Of a DNA stretch of 64,000 nucleotides, positions 48,101-57,252 are shown piece by piece. The stretch lies in the NCBI GenBank assembly GCA_021234155.1, contig JAJEKV010000011.1, forward strand, positions 23,262,416 through 23,326,415. Direction: 5' to 3'. The translations under genes were made by a program, and so were the position numbers. How positions within the stretch are numbered: position 1 is the first letter of the stretch; each line of letters begins with the position of its first letter. This DNA comes from Isoetes taiwanensis. Taxonomy: Eukaryota; Streptophyta; Lycopodiopsida; Isoetales; Isoetaceae. The notes under the pieces are model-generated. The model did no database searches, was not told the DNA's origin, and was given only the letters and a program-made list of their open reading frames with translations.

Positions 48101-49430
48101 CGTAAACCCTGTGCGTTGCTAGGTTATTGTAGGGTTTACGTTATGGAGGTCGAGTTTTATTCAGTTGCACTTGAGACATGGTCGAGAAGCTGCAGTTGAA
48201 AACAAGAAGCAATAGAAATAGACGAAATGAGGTTTGGATTTATCCTCCTCCCAGTGTCGCAATTAGAAGTCAAGAACACATTTTGTAGTAGTAGTCTTTT
48301 TTGGAATGATTCGGGATCGCCAATAGATCCAAAGTCTGTTATTTCAATTGCCATGGCTCCGCATGCATGTTCGAAAAAGGTACACCAGGTCCCAAGTGCA
48401 ACTGACCATGTTTTGGCCTCCATAACGTAAACCCTACAATAACCTAGCAACGCACAGGGTTTACGTTTTGGAGGCCATACCCTGGTCAGATTGGACCAGG
48501 ATCTTGCACAATGTCATGAGGTAGTGGGAGGGCGTTGACGCCAGAAGACGGAGCCCTAAAACCTTCCAGAAGAAGTTCGTCCCAAAGGTCCTCTCTGGAG
48601 GGTCCCTGACCACGGACGGGCAACTCTCCCACCCCTAATCGATCCGACTTCCAACGGACTCAAACATCGACATTACCCCGAGACCAAGTTTCGTGGGCGT
48701 AAGACCATCCCCGCCTCCCGAAGCGCCAAAGTAGCTCATGTCCAACACGCTCAGTAGTGTATTGGCCTTTAGCGAGGGTGCGTAATCGCCATGTAGAGGG
48801 TTCGTGTTTCTTTTGCTGCAAAAAATGACCGCGTAACTTGGTCCCTAGGGTAATTTTGCTGTTTCGACGACATGGCAAAGTCAAATCTCCATTCCGGCCT
48901 TTGTAATTTGCCCAACGACAAAACACTTGGGTTTCTACACATATGACCACTGCAGACACTTTGGCGGTTTGATATGTTCTCCTACAGATCTTGAATTTTT
49001 TGAGCCCGCTCAAGCAAGTTACTTGAATGGAGAATTCAACGGCCGGATATGGAAACCGGGTTTCGAAAGGGAGGCATTGGCATTTGCCCTCCCCCTGAGG
49101 AGCACCGGGTAGGAAAGCCCCTCGCCTCAGAAATCCAAACCCCATTTCGCCGGGCTTTCTATTGTTTGTTTTCAATCTGCAGCCTTCACCATGTCTCAAG
49201 TGCAAATCAATAAAACTCGACCTCCATAACGTAAAACCCCACAATAACCTAGCAACCCATTGGGTTTACGCTTTGGAGGCCAAAACGTGGTCGACTTCTT
49301 TGATAACTAGGTGGACCATTTCTAAACATGCATGGGGAGCCATGAGAACTGAAATAACAGTTTTTGATCTAGTCGCCAATCCGAAAGTGACCCCAAACAA
49401 TTTTGCTATTTGATAAAGCTCTACACTTTT
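45170..49430. repeat. Direct and inverted repeat modules in element D
   Basis: A module of about 0.85 kb is repeated: 45170-46000, 46490-47298 and 47298-48143 in direct orientation, and 48424-49272 inverted. Shorter versions lie at 46000-46490, 48143-48424 and, inverted, 49272-49430. Each module ends at a stem-loop with arms AACGTAAACCCT and AGGGTTTACGTT. Shared blocks include tggcagtattctgca and acttggtctcc. Frames over the modules are open in places (45510-45941, 47811-48080) but differ by indels between copies, so coding is doubtful. Confidence 0.8.
46446..46489. repeat. Conserved stem-loop with telomere-like arms (example copy)
   Basis: Arms AACGTAAACCCT and AGGGTTTACGTT pair perfectly over 12 bp with a 20 nt loop. 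Copies lie at 45317-45360, 45956-45999, 46285-46329, 46446-46489, 47252-47297, 48099-48142, 48424-48467 and 49228-49272. Most loops read gtgcgttgctaggttattgt or close to it. Confidence 0.85.
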
Positions 49431-49559
49431 AATTGCAAAACTAGGAGGAGAATAAATCAAAACCACTTGTCTTACAAAACTAGGAGGAGAATAAATCAAA
49501 CTAGGAGGAGTAACTTGTCTTACATGGAATACTAGTATAAGGACATGTGATCGTGCACG

Positions 49560-50090
49560 TGCATCACATGTAGTAGCAAATCAAGTTACTCTGCCCTACC
49601 ACTATAAAGACCCGTGATATGGAAGGATAGGACATGTAGAGAATCAAGTGGAAGCATACGACATGTGTAGAGAATCAAGTATTCTTTCCTACTTCTATAA
49701 AGACATGTGACAATAGAAGTATTACACATGTCGTAATTCATGTATTCTTTCCTACAATGCCTTAGCAAATAAAGTACTCTGTCCTACTACTATAAAGACA
49801 TGTGACATGGAAGCATACGACATGTAGAGAATCAAGTATTCTTTCCTACTTCTATAAAGACATGTGACAATAGAAGTATTACACATGTCGTAATTCATGT
49901 ATTCTTTCCTACAATGCCTTAGCAAATAAAGTACTCTGTCCTACTACTATAAAGACATGTGACATGGAAGCATACGACATGTAGAGAATCAAATATTCTT
50001 TCCTACATCTATAAAGACATGTGACAATAGAATTATTAGACATGTAGAAATTCAAGTATTCTTTCCTACAGTGGATTGTATTATAAAATG
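49560..50090. repeat. Tandem repeat of about 157 bp near right end of element D
   Basis: About three and a half units, each with tataaagacatgtgac, cgacatgtagagaatcaa and tattctttcctac. For example, agcaaataaagtactctgtc recurs at 49764 and 49921. Its subterminal position would suit transposase-binding repeats. Confidence 0.75.
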
Positions 50091-50242
50091 ACATGTCACA
50101 ATAGAAGAAACTACAAAACAACAGTGGATGGTTTAGTTCCACGAAAAAAGAACACCATTATCGAACAAAACCATACCTCCACAAATCCACATGTAGGATT
50201 CTTTGAAAACAGGACATGTAGACCTACCAAAACTGATGTTTT

Positions 50243-50273
50243 CAACAGTGGACCAAAAACCGGGGTGAGTGCG
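50243..50273 (-). repeat. Right TIR of element D
   Basis: The reverse complement begins CGCACTCACCCCGG and matches the left TIR at 26 of 31 positions. Confidence 0.8.
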
Positions 50274-51011
50274 ATTACCTACACAAAAATCTAAGATCTG
50301 ATCTTTATTTTCAGCTAAGAGGTAATCAATTGAGGATGCTCCAGTGTGGTTATGATAGGTAAACTTGCCTGATGGTTGGAATGGCTGGACTCCATTAATA
50401 ATTTTCAGATGGCATATAGTGCAAAGCTCCAAAAGTTTCTGCCCCATTTCATTCGAGATCTTATCCTCAGAGAGTCTATTGTATGCCGGGTCTATAAGCT
50501 CATTCAGATGCATATCAGAGAGATCTTCAAATATACTTGCTTGTTGGTTACTTGTACGACTATTAAAGTCTCCTGTAACAAATACCCTGCCTTGAGATGT
50601 ATATTGCATGATATCTGAACATAAGCTTTCATATGGATTGTCCTTATCATATTCGGGTCTATTATATATGTGCGAGGTATTAGGAGCAAAGTAACAAATA
50701 GCAAGGAATCCATTCTCACCAATCTTGATCCATATATATTGCTGTTTTGGATCTTTCTTCAAGACCTGAATGTTAAGAACAGATTTTTTTTTTTTGTATA
50801 TAGCAATACCTCCATAACCACGACCTGCACCTGTTTTCTTAATGTTCCATACATGATCCAATAGCTCAAATCCTGGCATGTCTGGAAGAGCACGGGATTG
50901 ATGATGCCATGTTTCCACAAAACAAACTAAATCATCCCGTTCCCATGTTGGCAAAGTAGCGTTTATTTTTGCTTGGGTAAGTCCATGTGTGTTCCATAGA
51001 CTGAGCCTCAA
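50274..51011 (-). pseudogene. LINE F endonuclease, cut by element D
   Basis: Open from four codons after the ORF1 TAG, in the same frame, without a nearby ATG. It contains RLSLWNTHGL, CFVETWHH (catalytic Glu), GRGYGGIAIY, FVTGDFNSRT (catalytic Asp/Asn) and SSIDYLLAENKDQILDFC. It stops at the element D boundary. The missing SDH motif lies across the insertion at about 41210 (LLPESDHTPLH). Confidence 0.85.
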
Positions 51012-51023
51012 GGCCCCAATTTC

Positions 51024-51761
51024 CTATTTGTGTTTCCTGTTAGTAATTACGGCCTTGCCCCCTTGGTCGAGATAAGCTACCATTCCTTCATCTCTTGCTG
51101 ATCTCACTTTTGCCCATTCAAGCTTCCGGATTTCCTGCTGTCCGGGTGTAAGATCTCGATCTAACCAGATCTTTTCCCCTTTAAGCGCTGACCTGTTATA
51201 CATGATTCTGTCTCTGGCCTCCTTGCTTTGAAACTTAACCAAAATTGGCCTGTTATATTGTCCCGGTTTTCCTATCCTGCGTGCTGAGGAAAATAAAGGG
51301 TCAGGCAACCTCATGGTGGCTGCAAAGAACCTCCTAACAGTCTCATTAATCTCTTCCCCTTCAATCTCGGGTAGACCAGAAATTTTCAAGTTTTTGGCTC
51401 GTATTTCCTGGTCAAGTTGCTCACTGGAGACCTCGGCATGATGAATTTTCATCTGTTCTTTTACTTCAGCATGATGGATTTGCAATTGCTCTTTGGTAGA
51501 TTCTGCTACCAGAGATGCAAGCTTGGTCTCTAATTCAGTGATTTGAGCTCTGAAATCAATCGATGGTGCACTCTTAGATTCTGAGTTCAATTTCTTGAGC
51601 TCGGAATTCTGAAATATTAGGTCTTGTAGGGTTTCTTTCATGCTCTTGACTTCCGATCTCAAACTCAATACCTCTGATTTCAATTCTGTCATCACGGCCA
51701 ATATATGAGTCGTGTCTCCTGCATACTCAGGGGGATCGACCTCCCTTTTTGATCGGGTCAT
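51024..51761 (-). CDS. LINE F ORF1 (coiled coil plus RRM-like)
   Basis: An intact 245 aa frame from ATG (MTRSKREVDPPEYAG). Residues about 20-110 form a coiled coil (ELKSEVLSLRSEVKSMKETL). Residues about 125-220 resemble the L1-type ORF1 RRM (IRAKNLKISGLPEIEGEE, RPILVKFQSKEARDRIMYN, LKGEKIWLDRDLTPGQ). Such proteins bind LINE RNA and act as chaperones. It ends at a TAG that is in frame with the endonuclease ORF. Confidence 0.82.
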   Translation of the reverse strand: MTRSKREVDPPEYAGDTTHILAVMTELKSEVLSLRSEVKSMKETLQDLIFQNSELKKLNSESKSAPSIDFRAQITELETKLASLVAESTKEQLQIHHAEVKEQMKIHHAEVSSEQLDQEIRAKNLKISGLPEIEGEEINETVRRFFAATMRLPDPLFSSARRIGKPGQYNRPILVKFQSKEARDRIMYNRSALKGEKIWLDRDLTPGQQEIRKLEWAKVRSARDEGMVAYLDQGGKAVITNRKHK

Positions 51762-51840
51762 CTACAAATACGAAAACCTGTCAGCCGCTCAACTTGGCCG
51801 CTCAACTTGGCCGCTTAATATATGAGCAACAATCCGCTTA

Positions 51841-53368
51841 ATAATCTGATGCCCGAAAGAAGGACACGAAGGGGTCATTCAGCCCACGCCTTCAATGGGG
51901 CTCCTACGTCGCGGAAGCGTGAATACATGTTAGCACACATCATAAATCATATATAAATAACCACCACGAAGGGTGGCACATCCATCCAAGTACCAACGAC
52001 AAAGAATATGCATCTTAACCTAGGAAAACACCCCAAACCCATGGTTCTACCCCCCGCCTCGGACTCCAATGAGGATCTGGACCGACGGGCTAGGCCTCAA
52101 GAGATCGGCCGGACCGAATCTTGACATGGCGTTGGGCGGCATAGAACATTGGCTAGGGTTGTCCACTCCATCCGCCCTCCCCCTGCACACTTTGCGCGAT
52201 GGGTCAATTCACGCTATGGCATCGCTATAGCCTTCCTGGAGACGCAGGGCTCGAGGCATCACCCTCTGAGCCTACTCCGGGTTCATGAAGTCCCGGTCCC
52301 GATGAGGCAGGTCGGGGAAGCGCCCCTTCCGTAATCACAGTGGCTCCATGGGCGAGCTAGAGAATACGTGCCGCATCAGCGACCCCCGCATCCGTACCCG
52401 ACTTACTCGCCCTAAATCTACTCAAAGTGCAAGGTGCTCCATACGGATCACACCTCTACACCCAGGGAGTGTCAGACCCATACCCGGCCCTCTACGTGAC
52501 CGGCTATCAGGTCTAGCTCGCTATAGGAGTCCCAGGAGCCTTTTATGTTCGTGCAAGACCCCACCTCCACTTCACCACTGTGTTCCTTGTCTGGTGCTAA
52601 GCCAGTACCATAGCATCTATGACCCGGTGGGCTCTTGTGCACAGGCCGCATCTAGTGGGAATAATACAGGGCTATATCTAGGAGCATACTACAATACATG
52701 GGCTCAGAGGTCTCTACCCCCCGTAATCCCTGCTTTCTGGAAGAACTAACAGAGATACTACCAAGGATACATCCATCCATCCATCACAAAGCATAATCAA
52801 TAGTTGAGTACAGTTCTAACTATCAAACAAGGGTTAGTCATCATCAGAGACAAGCAAAGAGACCTGACAGAGGCGCTAGCCTACTAGAATCACAACTAAG
52901 CTAACTATGTACTAACCGGAACCATAGCTAGCTCCACTATCCCTCTGGGTCGCCATCCTTCTAGCTGGAACAGAGTCGAACAACATCTCAGGGTTGGGCA
53001 GCATCTCCTCCTCCATCTCCAAGCAGCCTGGGCGCCCATCAGCTCACTCCTCCATCTCCAGCTGCTCCTAAATTCGAATTGGGGCACAAAAGCCCTAATT
53101 TGGGTGTCCAAAATGGAAACCCTGCCTTGCCCAATCGATTTGGGCCAGGTGGCATGTCACTAATTAACTAATTTGGTATTTTAGCCCTTTTTAATATTAG
53201 GATAAGCCCTAAATTCGAATTAGGGTTTTGGTTAGGTTTCCACCTTTATAATTTAATTATTAACATAGCTAACCTTAGCTTATGAATAATTAATGTGCCA
53301 TTAATTATTCATAGTGACGTGTCACATATTTATACTTAAATATGCGTATAAATATGTGGAACGTCACA
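51841..53368 (-). repeat. Right (5') LTR of element E, second part
   Basis: Continues the left-LTR alignment (from about 30088) to the end GAACGTCACA. The LTR was one unit before LINE F inserted with an ATAAT duplication (38758-38762 and 51841-51845). Confidence 0.88.
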
Positions 53369-53373
53369 ATTTG

Positions 53374-55148
53374 GGAAGGTGTGGGCCTATGACTGCATAG
53401 CAAAGTTATTCTAGTTAAGTAAGTGTTACACAATGCATTAAGAACAATTTATTGGAAGTGCATGATGTCTATGATATTATAGATAAAATATTTTAGAAAA
53501 AGTTTGAGCCTATGACGACATAACAAAGTCTTTTCACAGTAGAAAAGAGGCCATGATGGCATAGCAAATGACAGATCAATTTCGGCCATGTAGCAGGTTG
53601 ATGTACAAATTTCGAGCAAGTACAGTTTTATTATGAGGGAATAGCAGACAGAACAAGTTCGGCGGCAAGCTAATCAAGTTCGGTGGTGGCCGATTGATTC
53701 CAAAGACCCAATTTTGATTTTCCCAATCGATTCAAAAGATAGGGATTTTTCCATCAAATTTTCCAAAGCATAAGCAGATTGATTTTCAAAAAAATAGATG
53801 GATATTAAAGAAGCAGATCAATTTTCCAGAAGCAGATGGATCTTAAAGACCAAGAAAGCATTTTGTAGATGAATTTTTAAAACAATGATATGCTATAACG
53901 GCACAGCAAGAGCCACCTGCCAGGTTAGTTTCTCAAACCAAAAACTTTGTTGTCATATTCTTGTAGGCAAGTGACGTAATTTTGTAGTCAAGCAGATTAG
54001 TGCTTAAATTTTTTTTTTCTCATTCATACGCACCAAAATTTACAGAGCGCCTGGCTACATCTAGTTACGCCTTAGGAGTTTGCCACTTCTTGCAAATTCA
54101 CTTTTGTCTATAAAAACTGCATAGCACAAAGTAATGGGTGAAAACAGGTAAGTAATTTATCTTTTTTCTTCATTTTCAATCTTTTTTTCAAGTTCTCTAC
54201 TATATTTTGTGATATTTTGCACTTTAAGTGTATTTTTGTGTCTGTTTTATTGTTGTTTTTTTTTATTATATTGTTTTCTCATTTTGCAAGCTATTCTTAT
54301 GACTGCATAGACTGGATGTTTGTTTGTGGCTTTGTCTTGCACTATCTTTGTACATTTCAAATATAGGCCTTTTAGTAGTACATAATAGATATTGTGTATA
54401 TTTCATTGTCTTGTGCTATAATGGCATAGGCATAGCATGTTTTTCAAAAGGCCTTAGCCATAACATTATAAACACAGTATAGTATTTCAATGTCTTGTGC
54501 TATGACAGAATAAATATAACATGTTTTTTAAAAGGCCTTCCATAACGTTATAAGCACAGTACAGCTTAGTAGTACATCGCGTACATATTTCAATGTCTTG
54601 TGCTATAACGACATAGGCATCGCATGTTTTTAAGAAGGCCTTAGCCATAATGTTATAGACATAGTACAACTTAATAGTACAGTCTTTAGCTATTTGTAAT
54701 CAATTTGTTGCTTTCTTGCTCTAGGCAAAAAGGGGAGGGGCTGTAAAGTTTAAGATAGCGTTGTGCTAGAATATTTGTTGGAGCTTCTCTGACTGATATT
54801 GCTCATCATCATTTAGCTATTGCCTTTGTTTTCCTCGTAGCCGGTCATATGTACAGAAGTTTTAAAATGTCCATAACATTATAGACATAATACAATTTTT
54901 TAGAACATATGTATTTAGTTAGGTGTACTGCTACACATGCACATGTTTTCTAAAATCTTGTTCATGGCAATGCAGGAGGACTGAAACAGAAAGGGATGCT
55001 GCTATTGGTTAGGGATCTACAGAGTTTGCCAAGGTGAAATATCATGCCAAGCCAACAAGCTCTGAAGTCCAAACATCTCTGAAATATCGTGCCAAGCCTG
55101 AAATCTTAATGTTTAAACAACACATTGATCAAAATGTTCTTTCAACCA
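53374..55148. other. Flank of element E, tandem repeats, no gene recognised
   Basis: AT-rich. An imperfect tandem repeat at about 54390-54690 recurs every ~100 bp (caatgtcttgtgctat, gccttagccataa). Short phrases such as catgccaagccaacaagctc recur near 55040 and 55340. No intact ORF. Confidence 0.5.
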
Positions 55149-55286
55149 GGAGATTGATTTGTTGATGCATTTTCTGGCTCTGGAACAACTATTGTGTGTG
55201 CATTGAGGAAAGGACAAAATTGTGTTGCAACTTATATTGACAAGGATTCTGTAGCATTTATTAGGTCGAGAATTAATTCTCTGTAA
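55122..55286 (+). pseudogene. DNA methyltransferase-like remnant (motif I region)
   Basis: In one + frame the sequence reads MFFQPGD, a TGA at 55155-55157, then FVDAFSGSGTTIVCALRKG, and after it ATYIDKDSVAFIRSRINSL and a stop at 55284. This matches the C-terminal AdoMet-binding block of N4/N6 amino-methyltransferases (PF01555 type: PGD-x-[VL]-D-x-F-x-GSGTT, then x-x-x-ID, then RI). Only this block is present and the catalytic [DN]PP[YF] motif is not seen, so it is a fragment. Its origin (host gene, transposon cargo or transferred gene) is unknown. Confidence 0.5.
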
Positions 55287-55539
55287 AGTATGCCTGGTGA
55301 GAACTAGGAACTTGATGGTAAGGATGTTGATGATAGTGCCAAGCCAACAAGCTTTGCAGTCCAACCACCACTGACAGGGAATACAGATGATCCTGTAGAT
55401 TTTATCTTGATTTCCCTTGAAGATATGAAGAAAATTGGAGGAATCAACAAAGCAAGAACCCATTCCTACTGCTAGACAAAGCACAATTTCATTATAATGG
55501 GAAAATTTTTAGTAAACTGGAATTTTTTTATTATAGGGG

Positions 55540-55640
55540 TTGTATAGACCTTATGCAGGGGTTGTATACACGTGTACAGTACCCTGTATCATAGACCTTA
55601 TGCAGGGGTTGTATACACGTGTAGTACCTATGTATCATAC
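55540..55640. repeat. Direct duplication of about 50 bp
   Basis: The phrase tagaccttatgcaggggttg followed by tatacacgtgta occurs twice, at about 55548 and 55588. Confidence 0.7.
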
Positions 55641-55729
55641 ATACATGAATATTTAGAGAACATATTAACACGGTATCATGTACCAACTTCCAAACACAAT
55701 AGAGACCGAAGTATGAACTATGTATGTCC

Positions 55730-56347
55730 CTAGTAACCTTCCCCTAGGTTCCTAATCCCTTCCCTTCCCCTTTCCCTTCCCCTGCGAGGTCTAACCCACG
55801 CAGCTGGGTTAGGAAACCAGAGCTCACGCATATCCCAGCCTGATTCTTCCCACCATATGGGGTACCTAGTCATTGCAAAAAGTAACTCCACAGGATGATA
55901 CTCACGGAAGAAGAGCGGACCCAACTCCACAAAACCATTGTACTCATTGTAGTACGTTCTAATAAGGCCATACATCTGTCCCTTACAAATTTCATGAATG
56001 AACTCTGATATGTATTGATCCAGAGAGTGTGCTAAATATCCAGCACGAAGAAGAGGCCTCAATTGCTGTAGCATCTCGTCCAGAAAAGGAGGGGGTTCAA
56101 GAATTCCCCTCATTGCAAGTCTCCTATAACATTCAGATGGATTAATTTCCATCAGTGGCTCATGACCACAATCAAATCGCTCCAGAATGAAGTTGATCAA
56201 TTCCATTGTAAGCTCCTTGGTGGGACTGTGGCGCAACCTCCACTCCAAGAAATGGTCAAATAGCTCATCGGTTCCTGTGCCGCATTGAAATACACGGGGC
56301 ATGCTTGCGTGCCTTCGAGTAGCCCGGGGAGGATTGGGTCCAATCAT
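55730..56347 (-). CDS. Unknown 205 aa protein
   Basis: An intact frame from ATG at 56347 (MIGPNPPRATRRHA); the frame is open further upstream but without an ATG. It has no recognised domain. It is a mixed-charge, mostly helical-looking soluble protein (ELFDHFLEWRLRH, MLQQLRPLLRAGYLAHSL, REYHPVELLFAMTRYP) with a basic Arg-rich tail (RPRRGRERGREG). No signal peptide or membrane segment. About 0.5 kb upstream on the - strand is a TATA box (56847-56854) facing away from the + gene at 57013, so the two may share a promoter. Confidence 0.5.
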   Translation of the reverse strand: MIGPNPPRATRRHASMPRVFQCGTGTDELFDHFLEWRLRHSPTKELTMELINFILERFDCGHEPLMEINPSECYRRLAMRGILEPPPFLDEMLQQLRPLLRAGYLAHSLDQYISEFIHEICKGQMYGLIRTYYNEYNGFVELGPLFFREYHPVELLFAMTRYPIWWEESGWDMRELWFPNPAAWVRPRRGRERGREGIRNLGEGY

Positions 56348-56407
56348 TTGCAAAGGCAAGCAAGGATCACCCCGACAGAGCAAGGAACACGGAGCCCGGC
56401 GAGGCAA

Positions 56408-56815
56408 GTAGCAAGATCAAGAGCAAGGAACAAGATCAAGTAGCAAGGAGCACGGAATGAAGTAGCAAGGAACAAGGATCAAGATCAAGTAGCAAGGAGC
56501 AATGAACAAGGAAGATCAAGTAGCAAGAAGATCAAGGAACAAGGAAGATCAAGGAGCAAGAAGCAAGGATCAAGATCAAGTAGCAAGGAACAAGATCAAG
56601 TAGCAAGATCAAGAGCAAGGAACAAGATTAAATAGCAAGGAGCACGGGAATGAAGTAGCAAGGAACAAGGATCAAGATCAAGTAGCAAGAAGCAATGAAC
56701 AAGGAAGATCAAGTAGCAAGAAGATCAAGGAACAAGGAAGATCAAGTAGCAAGAAGATCAAGGAACAAGGAAGATGAAGGAGCAAGAAGCAAGGATCAAG
56801 ATCAAGTAGCAAGGT
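56408..56815. repeat. Purine-rich short tandem repeat
   Basis: About 400 bp of degenerate units of caagatcaagtagcaagga type, with larger duplications (tagcaaggagcacgg...gaatgaagtagcaagg recurs at about 56440 and 56635). It lies between the - strand TATA box and the ORF at 56347, so it could be a leader or intron. Confidence 0.8.
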
Positions 56816-56846
56816 GAAAAGTGAGGAGTGAAAGCAAGGTGAAAGA

Positions 56847-56854
56847 ATTTATAG
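56847..56854 (-). promoter_or_regulatory. TATA box, - strand (CTATAAAT)
   Basis: On the - strand GCTATAAATTC points toward the ORF at 56347-55730. It is one of two divergent TATA boxes around the 22 bp repeats. Confidence 0.5.
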
Positions 56855-56862
56855 CTACGAAT

Positions 56863-56958
56863 CCAATAATGTTGAAGTATAATACCAATAATGTTGACGT
56901 ATAATACCAATAATGCTGACGTATAATACCAATAATGCTGAAGTATTATACCAATAAT
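56863..56958. promoter_or_regulatory. Four 22 bp repeats between divergent TATA boxes
   Basis: Units at 56863, 56885, 56907 and 56929 plus a partial copy at 56951. Each starts CCAATAATG. Units 2 and 3 contain TGACGT, the core bound by plant TGA/bZIP factors in as-1 elements; the CCAAT start resembles a CCAAT box. The arrangement suggests a bidirectional regulated promoter. Confidence 0.6.
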
Positions 56959-56969
56959 TCTACAACGAC

Positions 56970-56977
56970 TATAAAAG
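56970..56977 (+). promoter_or_regulatory. TATA box, + strand (TATAAAAG)
   Basis: TATAAAAG lies 43 bases before the ATG at 57013, so the leader would be very short. Confidence 0.55.
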
Positions 56978-57012
56978 CAGCTCCATTCGGTGGTAGAAGT
57001 CATTCATCTTCT

Positions 57013-57252
57013 ATGGCTTATAATATTTATGAAGATCGGTTTGAGACCATTATTTGCTCCATGAGCTACAATGATATTGTTCGGTGCATACATAAAGGTG
57101 TTAAGCTGGATCCTTACTTAGAATCCAAAGCTAGTGGTCGTGAGTGTCATTGCCCCGGCCTTACTCGTGTTGTGATCCATCTTCTTTGGCTTCCTGAGCG
57201 CCATGCCTACGAGCTGAATGGGATCACGTTAGCAAGAATTGAAGACAAGTGA
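57013..57252 (+). CDS. Unknown 79 aa protein
   Basis: An ATG (MAYNIYEDRFETIICS) follows a TATAAAAG box by 43 bases, and the frame is open to TGA at 57250. The protein is small, has four Cys and one Cys-His-Cys cluster (GRECHCPGL), and no recognised domain. The open frame extends upstream to 56935, but that ATG lies before the TATA box. A second exon is possible but no splice site stands out. The divergent neighbour and repeat-based promoter argue for a real gene. Confidence 0.45.
   Translation: MAYNIYEDRFETIICSMSYNDIVRCIHKGVKLDPYLESKASGRECHCPGLTRVVIHLLWLPERHAYELNGITLARIEDK

Larger units (their letters stand above)
41233..50273. mobile_element. Element D: 9 kb TIR DNA transposon (CACTA-like ends)
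   Basis: Ends are imperfect inverted repeats of about 31 bp with 5 mismatches. The left begins CACACTGACCCC and the right (reverse complement) CGCACTCACCCC; both continue TTTTTGGTCCAC. A 3 bp duplication ATT flanks it (41230-41232 and 50274-50276). Removing D and one ATT restores the LINE F frame exactly (CVGNLLPESDH). A 3 bp duplication and CACT-type ends fit CACTA (EnSpm). No transposase ORF is seen, so it is non-autonomous or badly decayed. Confidence 0.8.
38763..51840 (-). mobile_element. LINE F: APE-type LINE split by element D
   Basis: Own sequence is 38763-41232 and 50274-51840, about 4 kb. Order on the - strand is ORF1 (51761-51024), endonuclease, RT, Cys/His finger, and a 3' end rich in AATTAA rather than a long poly-A. 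It is flanked by ATAAT. Domain order and finger type match LINE G. The 5' part is in good condition; the RT part has frameshifts. Confidence 0.85.
29971..53368 (-). mobile_element. Element E: large LTR retrotransposon without visible coding (LARD-like)
   Basis: Two LTRs of about 1.6 kb (29971-31581 and 38646-38762 plus 51841-53368) with ends TGTGACGCTC...GAACGTCACA are flanked by ATTTG at 29966-29970 and 53369-53373. The - strand orientation is fixed by an initiator-Met PBS next to the right LTR and a purine tract next to the left LTR. The 7.06 kb internal region has no recognisable gag or pol. LINE F sits in the right (5') LTR. Confidence 0.85.

Noticed and set aside
49560-50090. CRISPR-like spaced repeats
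   Set aside because: The units are contiguous degenerate tandem repeats in eukaryotic DNA, without constant short repeats and unique spacers.
51847-53368. A separate copy of the 30088-31581 repeat, possibly a solo LTR
   Set aside because: It joins 38646-38762 to make one LTR split by LINE F, and the ATTTG duplication shows it is the right end of element E.
55113-55484. 123-codon - strand ORF
   Set aside because: It is antisense to the methyltransferase-like frame and has no recognisable features.
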